A stretch of 64,000 nucleotides of DNA. Origin: Candidatus Heimdallarchaeota archaeon (GTDB lineage: Archaea > Asgardarchaeota > Heimdallarchaeia > Hodarchaeales > Hodarchaeaceae). The stretch's first letter is position 1. Every line of letters starts with the position of its first letter. Location of the stretch: positions 467,317 to 531,316 of the forward strand of contig RDOB01000002.1 in the NCBI GenBank assembly GCA_011364965.1, written 5' to 3'. Of this stretch, positions 52,466 through 59,988 are shown one piece after another. The position numbers and the translations under genes are program-made. Below the pieces are notes generated by a model, which saw nothing but the letters and a program-made list of their open reading frames with translations, searched no databases and was not told the origin of the DNA.

Positions 52466-54526
52466 TTATCTTTCATCATCCTTGTAAAAGTCTAACTCTT
52501 CTCCAAGAAAATGATGGAGGAACCAACGATAGTTTTGTGTCAGAATAGCGTAATTTTCTCTAGGTTTATTGATACTATGCCCCATTTCAGGAAATACAAA
52601 TAACTCTGTCTGAACTCCTTTTTCTTTGAGAGCTCTATAGAGCATTTTTGAGCTGTATAATGGGACTCTTTCATCAATTTCGCCATGTTGTAATAACATT
52701 GGAGTATTAGAATTCTCTAATCCAGTAATAGGTGCTGTTTTCTCGAAAATTTCATCCATTCCATTTTCAAAGGGAGCTCCGCTTCGATATGTCTTAGAAC
52801 CAGAGAAAGGGATTGAATATCTCATATCTGAACCATAAAAGTATATTACCCAGCTAGAAAGAGTTGAACAACCACTTGCAGCACAAAACCGATTTGAATG
52901 CATTGCTGCAAACGCACTGATATAAGCTCCCTGACTTCCTCCACATATACCTATCTTTGTTTCATCAATATACCCGAGATTAATAAGATGATCAATAGCT
53001 GATTCTAAATCCCATAGATCTCCGACTCCAACATTATTAACAAGGAGTTCTTTAAATGCTTGTCCCTTTCCCAAAGACCCCCGATAGTTTATTTTAAGGA
53101 CAAGAATGTCTTTAATAGAAAATTGGACAACTGGATAATAAAATTGATCCATTCCTTCCAGAAGAACATTAGCAGATGCTGCGTGTGGTCCACCATGTAT
53201 ATTGAATAAAATAGGATATTTTTTGGTATGATCAAAATTTGATGGTTTCCTTAAAATACCTTCGATTTCCGTTCCATCTTTGCTTGTCCATTTTATAGAT
53301 TCTACTGTACCCAAATCCCAATTTTCAACCGTTTTATTAAAATCGGTCAATTGTGTTAATTCTCTTCCTCGTGTTGTTAAACGACTTAAATAAACATCAT
53401 TTATTGAAGTCGAAGAGACACCAGGAAAGCTCACATCTCCAGCATCATTAACATGAAACCAATAATCTGGCATAAACCCCTCTAAATCTATTTCCTCTAT
53501 TTTACCATTCTCTGATAACTTTGCTATCACTTTTCTACTCTCTTTCCAAAAGATAAAATAGATACCAGCTTTAGTCCAATAAATTCGGTTGGTTAATGGA
53601 TCATGATCAAATTTATCAGTCAAACAAATCATATGATCTTGACAATTAGGTTTCTCAAGATCTGAATGAGAAAGAATCCATAAATCTGCTTGAGTAAAAT
53701 CACGATTATCACGTTTTTTACTAAGAATAAGAAGTTTAGAGCCATCTGGAGAAACAGCAACAATTTTAGCTCCTTGAGGGAGATTGAGTTGTGAAATAAT
53801 TGGCACCTGATTAGGTTCAGAAGAGATTATTCCTGATTTAAATTGAATCTGAAAATTACTTGCATCATATTCGAACACGAGATCATCCTTGCAACGACAA
53901 TTCAAGAATATCATATCATTATTTGGTGAAGGAACTATTGAAACAATTTTTACAGTTTCAGGAAGAAATTTACCTAAATCAATGATAGCTTCATTAAAAG
54001 TATTTTTTAACAGTTGTTGGCGTTTGATTTTAGTTGCATTTATATAGAAAGCAGAGGATGTGCTTTTTTCTTCTTCAACATGAATAAAATTGCCAAACTT
54101 CTCTTTTCGATTTTTTCTTTCTTGATTCAAATTATTAGCTAGATACACAAAGCCTTCAGCAAATGGAAAAAAATCCTCTATTCCCCCTTCATGAGCAGTA
54201 ACCTGAAGTCCCTCTCCAATAAGGTTTTCAAAAATAAATATTTGAAATTCATTGTTTTTATTTGCTTTCATAACTGCTATTGTCTCTTCATCTAGCCAAT
54301 GAAATGTAAAAGGTCTTCCTGTTCTCGTTAGATAATAAGAAGAAGATTTAGCGACGTCATAGATCTGAAGATAAATATCTAATTTATTCTCAGACAAATT
54401 CATTGTTCCACTCCGAAAAGCTACTTTTGATCCTGTAACATTTACTTTTACGTCCCCAACTAATGGTAATAGAAGAATATCCTTGATTGTTGGTCTGTAC
54501 TTTTCGGTTATGTGATTATCATCCAT
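52466..54526 (-). CDS. S9 family prolyl oligopeptidase / acylaminoacyl-peptidase-like
   Basis: The 686-residue protein has an N-terminal beta-propeller of WD-like repeats (residues ~20-420) and a C-terminal alpha/beta hydrolase: FNIHGGPHAAS, nucleophile GICGGSQGAYIS, acid LLQHGEIDERVPL, and catalytic His in FPEMGHSINKP. The family removes acylated amino acids or dipeptides, or cuts short peptides, in the cytosol. No signal peptide is seen. The length is standard for S9C. It stands alone in the minus direction and may act in peptide turnover. Confidence 0.9.
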   Translation of the reverse strand: MDDNHITEKYRPTIKDILLLPLVGDVKVNVTGSKVAFRSGTMNLSENKLDIYLQIYDVAKSSSYYLTRTGRPFTFHWLDEETIAVMKANKNNEFQIFIFENLIGEGLQVTAHEGGIEDFFPFAEGFVYLANNLNQERKNRKEKFGNFIHVEEEKSTSSAFYINATKIKRQQLLKNTFNEAIIDLGKFLPETVKIVSIVPSPNNDMIFLNCRCKDDLVFEYDASNFQIQFKSGIISSEPNQVPIISQLNLPQGAKIVAVSPDGSKLLILSKKRDNRDFTQADLWILSHSDLEKPNCQDHMICLTDKFDHDPLTNRIYWTKAGIYFIFWKESRKVIAKLSENGKIEEIDLEGFMPDYWFHVNDAGDVSFPGVSSTSINDVYLSRLTTRGRELTQLTDFNKTVENWDLGTVESIKWTSKDGTEIEGILRKPSNFDHTKKYPILFNIHGGPHAASANVLLEGMDQFYYPVVQFSIKDILVLKINYRGSLGKGQAFKELLVNNVGVGDLWDLESAIDHLINLGYIDETKIGICGGSQGAYISAFAAMHSNRFCAASGCSTLSSWVIYFYGSDMRYSIPFSGSKTYRSGAPFENGMDEIFEKTAPITGLENSNTPMLLQHGEIDERVPLYSSKMLYRALKEKGVQTELFVFPEMGHSINKPRENYAILTQNYRWFLHHFLGEELDFYKDDER

Positions 54527-54926
54527 ATTTTATCATTTCCATCAGTAAAAATAATAGTATTAAATTGAATCAAATAGCAGATAAATGAATTTATAAAGGA
54601 GATTCTTGTGGTAAAACTTTCTAGCTAAACCTATAAACCATTCAGTTAATTATAATTCAGGTTATAAGGAATAATATACAAATTAGCTTTGGACCTGATA
54701 TTTTTCGCTGATTTCATCTCCACTGTATTATGTAAAAGTAAATAAATTATAAGAGAGTACGATAATCATAGCTCAAAGCATTTGACAATTTATTAAAGAC
54801 AGATCTAGAGAAGATAAAAAATAAGGAATTCTCAGTGTCGTCAAAGTTTCATTTTGCGACTTTGACAAGTTATATATTATAAACAGGGTATTCTAAGTAC
54901 ATCGTTCTATTAGAATCTACTAAGAA
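54527..54926. other. Intergenic spacer with inverted repeat
   Basis: 400 bp without a gene. GTCAAAGT (54840-54847) and ACTTTGAC (54859-54866) form an 8-bp stem; on the minus strand it follows the alpha/beta hydrolase gene (stop at 54927) and is trailed by a T-rich run, so it may be that gene's terminator. The left part should hold the promoter of the S9 peptidase gene. Confidence 0.4.
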
Positions 54927-56162
54927 TTATCTCTTTTCTATCTTAGTGGAGAATTGATTTAGCCAATTTTGGATGTAATCTAATGCTAGTCCCACATTGC
55001 CAGCTTGACAATGATGAGAAGCATTATCCTCCTTAGTGAAAATTCTCCCTGTTATAGATTTTGCATTCTTCAGCGCTTCTACTTGTTTTTTGTAGAAAAA
55101 CCGCGCTTTTCCATCTATATCATCTTCACCTATCAAAATTAGTACATCTTGTTTTATAAGATGAGAAATATTTTTGGTTGTATAATTCTCGCTAGCTTCT
55201 TTTAAATAATCATATACACTCTCACAACCCGTGTTAAATAAAGCATGACTAAAGAACCACTCTGAATGAATCCTTTTGGGGTCAGATGGACTTCTCTTGT
55301 TTATTATTCTATTGAATAAACGGTTTGTTTTCGATTTAGCTTTAAATTTAAACAATATTTTGAGTAGTAATCTTGTAGAGAGCTTGTTTTGTCCTATCAA
55401 ATCGTAGATAACACCCCATAACACTACACGCGCTACCCTTGGTTCAAAGGCCGCAGCACGCGGAGCTAGGAATCCCCCTAAAGACATTCCGATAAGAGTT
55501 ACTTCATTTAAATTGAAATAATCAAGAATCGCTTTGGTAGGGGTCTCCCAATGAGGATCCATTTTTAGATTGTAATGATGAAGTGGACGACCCTGTCCAG
55601 GGCCTTCAAACATAAAGATTTCGTATCCTATATTAGCGAAAAACGTAGCAATTGGATATAATTCTTCAATAAAAGAATCAAAGCCTCCGTGAAATAGAAT
55701 GACACCTTTATTTTCATTAGCTGGAGTTAAATGCATTACTGATAAAAATCCGTCTTTATAGGGAACTTCCAACCTTTCAAAAGGCTCTGTTTGGAATGTT
55801 ACATCGAATAAATCCAGAAATTTATTGTAAAAATTTTCTTTGTCTTGATCTGCTGGATTCGTGTAAAATTCTGCCGCTCGGTATAGGATACAGGCCTCTT
55901 TGAATTGTTTCTTTGCTTCAGCTTGTTCAGCAAATCTATTCATCTCTTGTTTCCAAGAATTGAAGTCCTCTATATTGGAGGAAACCTGCTTCAATAATTC
56001 TGGTTCAAGCCACCCCAATGTGTAATATCTATTTAGCTGAAAATTAAATGCAAGGAGATATTTTGCAGGATGAAAATCTTGTAAGCCAATAGGAAATTTA
56101 AAATCAAAATATTTTTTTGTTTCATCCTTCGTATTGGGATTATTTAATGTTTGATCCTTCAT
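54927..56162 (-). CDS. FrsA/dienelactone-type alpha/beta hydrolase
   Basis: 411 residues. A helical N-terminal cap region covers residues ~1-150, followed by the alpha/beta hydrolase: LFHGGFDSFIEEL, FEGPGQG, nucleophile LIGMSLGGFLAPRA, acid GEDDIDG, and His in NASHHCQAGNVG. It resembles DUF1100/FrsA-type hydrolases acting on esters. The divergent MarR/GbsR-type regulator at 56437 and repeated TTATTGC motifs between the two suggest that the regulator controls this gene. The protein is cytosolic. The substrate is unknown, possibly a lipid or aromatic ester sensed by the regulator. Confidence 0.82.
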   Translation of the reverse strand: MKDQTLNNPNTKDETKKYFDFKFPIGLQDFHPAKYLLAFNFQLNRYYTLGWLEPELLKQVSSNIEDFNSWKQEMNRFAEQAEAKKQFKEACILYRAAEFYTNPADQDKENFYNKFLDLFDVTFQTEPFERLEVPYKDGFLSVMHLTPANENKGVILFHGGFDSFIEELYPIATFFANIGYEIFMFEGPGQGRPLHHYNLKMDPHWETPTKAILDYFNLNEVTLIGMSLGGFLAPRAAAFEPRVARVVLWGVIYDLIGQNKLSTRLLLKILFKFKAKSKTNRLFNRIINKRSPSDPKRIHSEWFFSHALFNTGCESVYDYLKEASENYTTKNISHLIKQDVLILIGEDDIDGKARFFYKKQVEALKNAKSITGRIFTKEDNASHHCQAGNVGLALDYIQNWLNQFSTKIEKR

Positions 56163-56212
56163 AATTTTTCCTTTCTTTATTAGAGAATTTTAAGGCAATT
56201 CAAAGTTTTTTA

Positions 56213-56398
56213 AATACTAAGTATTCTTTTCGAATTTATTGCCTAAATAGACAATAAAATATTTCTATGTTATAAGTTTTTAGATTGATGTAGAGAATAG
56301 ATTAAATTTAGCAATACGATTATTTTTTCCTATTGCAATAAAATAAAGCAAATTTAAACGTTTTAGTTATATTTATTAAGAAGAAATAATTTATTGCC
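56213..56398. promoter_or_regulatory. Cluster of inverted repeats, likely operator for the MarR/GbsR-type regulator
   Basis: AATACTAAGTATT (56213-56225) is palindromic. TTTATTG and CAATAAA (56235-56241, 56252-56258) are inverted. GCAATA (56311-56316) and the 10-bp palindrome TATTGCAATA (56331-56340) follow, and TTATTGCC recurs at 56391-56398. The repeated TTATTGC/GCAATAA word is in the divergent promoter region. Confidence 0.5.
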
Positions 56399-56436
56399 TT
56401 ACAAGAATTTAAATTCCTTTAGGATAGATTTCATAA

Positions 56437-56946
56437 ATGAAAGATGAAGCTATAAACCTAAAAGACGCATTTCTAATGATGATGGAAGAAAGAGCGGTAC
56501 GAGGAGGATCTAATGTTTCACTAGGGAGAATTCTAGGATTGTTTTTGATTGAGGATCAACCAATGGATCAAAAAGAACTAGCAAACCTTAGTGGGTACAC
56601 AAAAGCTCATGTAAGCAAAGTATTACGGCAATTATTACTAACAGGAATCATAAATAAAACAGTGGTTACCACATCGTCCCCAGGAAGGCCCCGAATGATT
56701 TATAACTTAGATAAACAAGGATATGATATTGCACAACCAGGGATTTTGACTAATATTCGAAGTCTTACTCATACTAAAGAGAGATTGCTGGAAATAAAAC
56801 TTGGTTCATTTAAAGGAAAGAAAATCAGAAAAAGCGAAGATGATATTCAAATTATGAAAATTATAGAGATTTACATCGATTACATAACCAGAATGGTAGC
56901 AATACTAGAAGAAGCTTTAAAAAAACAAATGTCAAAGGAGAAATAG
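56437..56946 (+). CDS. MarR/GbsR-like winged-helix transcriptional regulator
   Basis: 169 residues. The winged-helix domain spans about residues 25-95: SLGRILGLFLIEDQPMDQKE then LANLSGYTKAHVSKVLRQLL with a recognition helix, and wing TSSPGRPRMIYNL. C-terminal helices (EIYIDYITRMVAILEEAL) would form the dimer. The S-P-G-R-P-R wing is common to GbsR-type and other archaeal regulators. It probably represses or activates the divergent hydrolase gene and itself through the motifs at 56213-56398 (inferred). Confidence 0.8.
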   Translation: MKDEAINLKDAFLMMMEERAVRGGSNVSLGRILGLFLIEDQPMDQKELANLSGYTKAHVSKVLRQLLLTGIINKTVVTTSSPGRPRMIYNLDKQGYDIAQPGILTNIRSLTHTKERLLEIKLGSFKGKKIRKSEDDIQIMKIIEIYIDYITRMVAILEEALKKQMSKEK

Positions 56947-57013
56947 AAATGCTCCATATTGAGAGTAAAGAAAAAAATTACTGCTATCTGAGATGATGAA
57001 AGCATATTCTCTT

Positions 57014-57862
57014 TCATTTTAAAAATGTTCCATTTCTGTACTCTTTGAAGGCATATTCTATTTCTTTTTTGGTATTCATTACAATTGGTCCGTACCAAAC
57101 AATAGGTTCATTAATTGGTTTACCTGAAACCAGTAAGAATCGTACTTTCTTGCTCGTAGTTATGATATTAACACTATTCCCTTTATCAAATACAATCAAC
57201 TGTTCTTTTGAGTAATTTTTACTCTTCTCTAAATCAAAAAATCCTGATCCTTCTATTACATATGCGAAAACGGTATAATTTTCCTTAATTATGTGTTCAT
57301 GGGATGAATTTGGGGGAACTGATATATCTAGGTATTCGGGGTCTGCAATAATGTTTTTCACCGGTCCTACTATTCCATTTATTGTCCCAGCCAATAATCG
57401 GATTTCTGTTCCCGAATCTAATTTTATATGTGGAATCTGGTCGTTAGTTATGTCTTGATAGCGTGGAGGCATCATCTTGTGTTTTGCAGGTAGATTTACC
57501 CATAGCTGGAAACCCCATAGCAGTCCATTTGTCTGTATTGGCATCTCCGAATGAATAATACCACTACCTGCGGTCATCCATTGAATATCTCCACCCTGAA
57601 TTATTCCTGAATTTCCCAGACTATCCTTATGATTCATCTGGCCATGAAGCATATAGGTTACAGTTTCAATCCCTCTATGTGGATGAGTTGGGAAACCAGC
57701 TATATAATCATCAGGATTATCAGAATGGAAATCATCTAGTAGGAGAAACGGATCAAGTAACTTCACTTCGTTGTGAGCAAAGGCTCGTTTTAAACGCACA
57801 CCTGCCCCTTCTAATGCCGGTTTGCTCTGAAAAGTTTTATAAATTTTCCTTGGTTCATTCAT
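57014..57862 (-). CDS. Pirin family cupin protein
   Basis: 282 residues with the pirin bicupin pattern: ALEGAGVRLKRAFAHNEVK, DPFLLLDDFHS, FPTHPHRGIETVTYMLHGQM (metal-binding His residues), DSLGNSGIIQGGDIQWMTAG and SGIIHSEMP, then a second cupin with EHIIKENYTVFAYVIEG. Pirins bind Fe and can act as quercetinase or regulatory proteins; the function here is unknown. The ATG at 57880 is possible, but AAAGGA lies just before the ATG at 57862 (MNEPRKIYKTF), the family-typical start. It is convergent with the regulator gene. Confidence 0.9.
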   Translation of the reverse strand: MNEPRKIYKTFQSKPALEGAGVRLKRAFAHNEVKLLDPFLLLDDFHSDNPDDYIAGFPTHPHRGIETVTYMLHGQMNHKDSLGNSGIIQGGDIQWMTAGSGIIHSEMPIQTNGLLWGFQLWVNLPAKHKMMPPRYQDITNDQIPHIKLDSGTEIRLLAGTINGIVGPVKNIIADPEYLDISVPPNSSHEHIIKENYTVFAYVIEGSGFFDLEKSKNYSKEQLIVFDKGNSVNIITTSKKVRFLLVSGKPINEPIVWYGPIVMNTKKEIEYAFKEYRNGTFLK

Positions 57863-57960
57863 AAGAGATCCTTTGTACAAATTTATATATATCTACTATT
57901 CGAGTTTTCGTATTCGTTTGTAATATCTATTTAGATGGAAATTGAAGATTTCTTTGTCAA

Positions 57961-58448
57961 ATGAAATTCATCAAATGGACAAGATCATATCCACCCTGTG
58001 ATATATGTGACACAAATCATTTAGCTTCGTCTCAACTTCCTGAATTTAGTATATTAGAAATTCAAAGTACATTTAAAAATTGAAAAATTAGTTTCACTCC
58101 TGTTAGAAAGATACCACAAACGATTTTAGACATGATTGCACCTCATGCACTAAATACGCATAATGTGTTAAAGCTGCGGTCACTGGAGATCCAGGTGACT
58201 TACTGGAAGCGTTTATGGCTGAATATTCGATAAAATTTCTTAATTCAGATATTATAGAGGATTTAATGTAGAATATACTTTATTATGAACTAAAATGGTT
58301 ACCCCGATTTCAGGAAATCACTCCAATAGAAAAAGCCCTCTCAAAAATACAAAATTGGGTTAAACCACTAGAATTAATCCCAAAAAATGCCAGGATAATA
58401 AAAAACCCATCAAAAAACAAACTGAGACAGTTCTCACTTGTTTATTGA
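57961..58448 (+). pseudogene. Broken C-terminal remnant of a GH4-family glycosidase (alpha-galactosidase/alpha-glucosidase/galacturonidase type)
   Basis: Reading from 57961, codons give LEIQSTFKN, a TGA at 58081, then KISFTPVRKIPQTI and ALNTHNVLK; after a one-base shift near 58165-58173 the other frame gives AAVTGDPGDLLEAFMAEYS, NSDIIEDLM, a TAG at 58269, then NILYYELKWLPRFQEIT, ending at a TGA at 58446. The order AAVxGDxxLLxAxM ... N ... I ... WLP is like the C-terminus of MelA-type GH4 enzymes as I remember it. Two stops and one shift show decay; the NAD-binding N-terminus of GH4 is absent. The segment before 58040 is doubtful. Confidence 0.6.
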
Positions 58449-58453
58449 ATCAT

Positions 58454-58844
58454 TCATATTATTTGATTGACAACATTGATGGAATTTAAAAATTCTTCGA
58501 TTTGCTTTAATAGGTTGGCACTTCTAATAGGTTTTCCCAGAAATCTAACTGCTCCCGTATCAAGAGCTCTGCTCTTAATAGATGAATCAGCACTTATGAA
58601 GAAAATTTTTGCATGAGAATCATAATGTAAAATTTCTTTTGTGGTATCAAGTCCATTTTTAAACGGCATCCTATGGTCCATTAATATAATATCTGGTCGA
58701 GGTTGAATATTTTTATATTTTTCTAAAGCCTCATCTCCATTAAAAGCTTTCCCAACAACTTCATGTCCCCCCCATTTGAGAAGCTCCTCAAATAGGAAAA
58801 TAATATCCGGATCATCTTCAATAATAAAGATACGTGCTATAATT
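58454..58844 (-). CDS. Stand-alone response-regulator receiver domain with non-canonical start
   Basis: About 128 residues of an intact CheY-like fold: ARIFIIEDDPDIIFLF (acidic pocket), phospho-Asp in ILMDHRMPFKNGLD, switch S in FFISADSS, and the conserved Lys in RFLGKPIRS. No DNA-binding domain follows. The frame has no ATG/GTG/TTG between its upstream TAA (58847-58845) and residue ARIF; the codons are ATT (58844) and ATA (58841). GAGGGA at 58853-58848 is well placed for the ATA, which also overlaps an upstream TAG. Either a non-canonical start is used, or the start is mutated and the gene is dying; a shorter form from an ATG at 58681 would lack the first half. Confidence 0.6.
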
Positions 58845-58993
58845 TATCCCTCGATATTTTTTGGATTAAAGCTTCTTGTAGATGATCCTAACTTCATTAA
58901 TTCTTTTAAATCTACCTTAATGGTATATCCTCTTGGAGTATCCGAATTATAGAAATATGGGTGAAATAGGGTTTTCTGAAATAATCCTTTGAT
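58838..58993 (-). pseudogene. Possible gene remnant abutting the receiver gene
   Basis: A 51-codon frame with no usable upstream start reads FYNSDTPRGYTIKVDLKE then LMKLGSSTRSFNPK and stops at TAG 58840-58838, overlapping the receiver start by the classic ATAG arrangement. It looks like the C-terminal end of a truncated gene once coupled to the receiver. The family is not recognised. The stretch 58994-59281 holds nothing beyond the promoter of the following ABC gene. Confidence 0.35.
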
Positions 58994-59281
58994 TTATATT
59001 TTCAAAATTTACCAAATTCAATAAGTATTAGGATAGGGTCAAAATCATCCTGTTTTATTCCTACTGAATTAGGTTTCCTTTCGAAAGAGAAGATTTAGTT
59101 TTAAAAATTCCTTTTTTATAACAATTTTTTTTAAGGTAAATTTCCTTTTATATTCTTAAATATATTCGAAAGAAAACTTTACCTTACTATCTTTGAAATT
59201 AAAACCAGAATTTACCTGTTTAGCTTATATTTTTGACTTTATTCATACAATACGAGCAATTAGGTTCATAAGGTGCATGTA

Positions 59282-59968
59282 ATGAGTAAATCTATGATTC
59301 AAATAGCAGGTCTTACGAAATTCTATGAACAGGGGGAAGTAGCAATTCCTGCTTTAAATGGAATTGATTTAATAATTGAGAAAGGCCAATTTATTGTAAT
59401 TTTAGGTCCTAGCGGATCAGGGAAAACCACATTGTTAAATCTCGTTGGAGGTATTGATTATAAAACTGAGGGATCTATTATCGTGAACAATCAAGAGATT
59501 ACCTGTTTGCGTGAGAAAGAATTAACAGAATATAGAAAAAGGGAAATTGGGTTTATATTTCAATTTTATAATCTTATTCCAACATTAACAGCTTCGGAAA
59601 ATGTTGAAATTGCTGCACGATTGAAATTTTCTCAGAATGCACGCAATAAAGCTCTCGCTATGCTTGCTGAAGTTGGTTTGGCAGAAAAAGCTCATAAATT
59701 TCCATCACAATTATCTGGAGGAGAGCAACAGCGGGTTGCGATCGCCAGAGCATTAGTAAAAGAACCAGATTTAATACTCGCTGATGAACCAACAGGTAAC
59801 CTAGATTCTGTAACTAGTGATAAAATTTTGTCAGTAATGGTTAAAGCCTGTAAAGAGAGAAGTACAACCTTTTTGATTGTAACTCATAATAGATCTATCT
59901 CTAAACTTGCGGATAAAATCATCTATTTAAAAGATGGTAAAATTTTTGGAACTTCCGACTCCGAATAA
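59282..59968 (+). CDS. ABC transporter ATPase, LolD/MacB type
   Basis: The 228-residue ATPase has Walker [11 protein letters not shown]-loop IFQFYNLIP, signature [15 protein letters not shown], Walker [13 protein letters not shown] and H-loop [11 protein letters not shown]. The frame begins at GTG 59273, but the ATG at 59282 ([15 protein letters not shown]) has AAGGTG 6 nt ahead and matches the family start. It is paired with the large FtsX permease 20 bp downstream. The pair is a standard MacB/LolCDE-like exporter or mechanotransmission complex, distinct from the 9-12 kb cluster. Confidence 0.93.
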   Translation: MSKSMIQIAGLTKFYEQGEVAIPALNGIDLIIEKGQFIVILGPSGSGKTTLLNLVGGIDYKTEGSIIVNNQEITCLREKELTEYRKREIGFIFQFYNLIPTLTASENVEIAARLKFSQNARNKALAMLAEVGLAEKAHKFPSQLSGGEQQRVAIARALVKEPDLILADEPTGNLDSVTSDKILSVMVKACKERSTTFLIVTHNRSISKLADKIIYLKDGKIFGTSDSE

Positions 59969-59988
59969 TTCTAGAAAGGTGTTTTATT

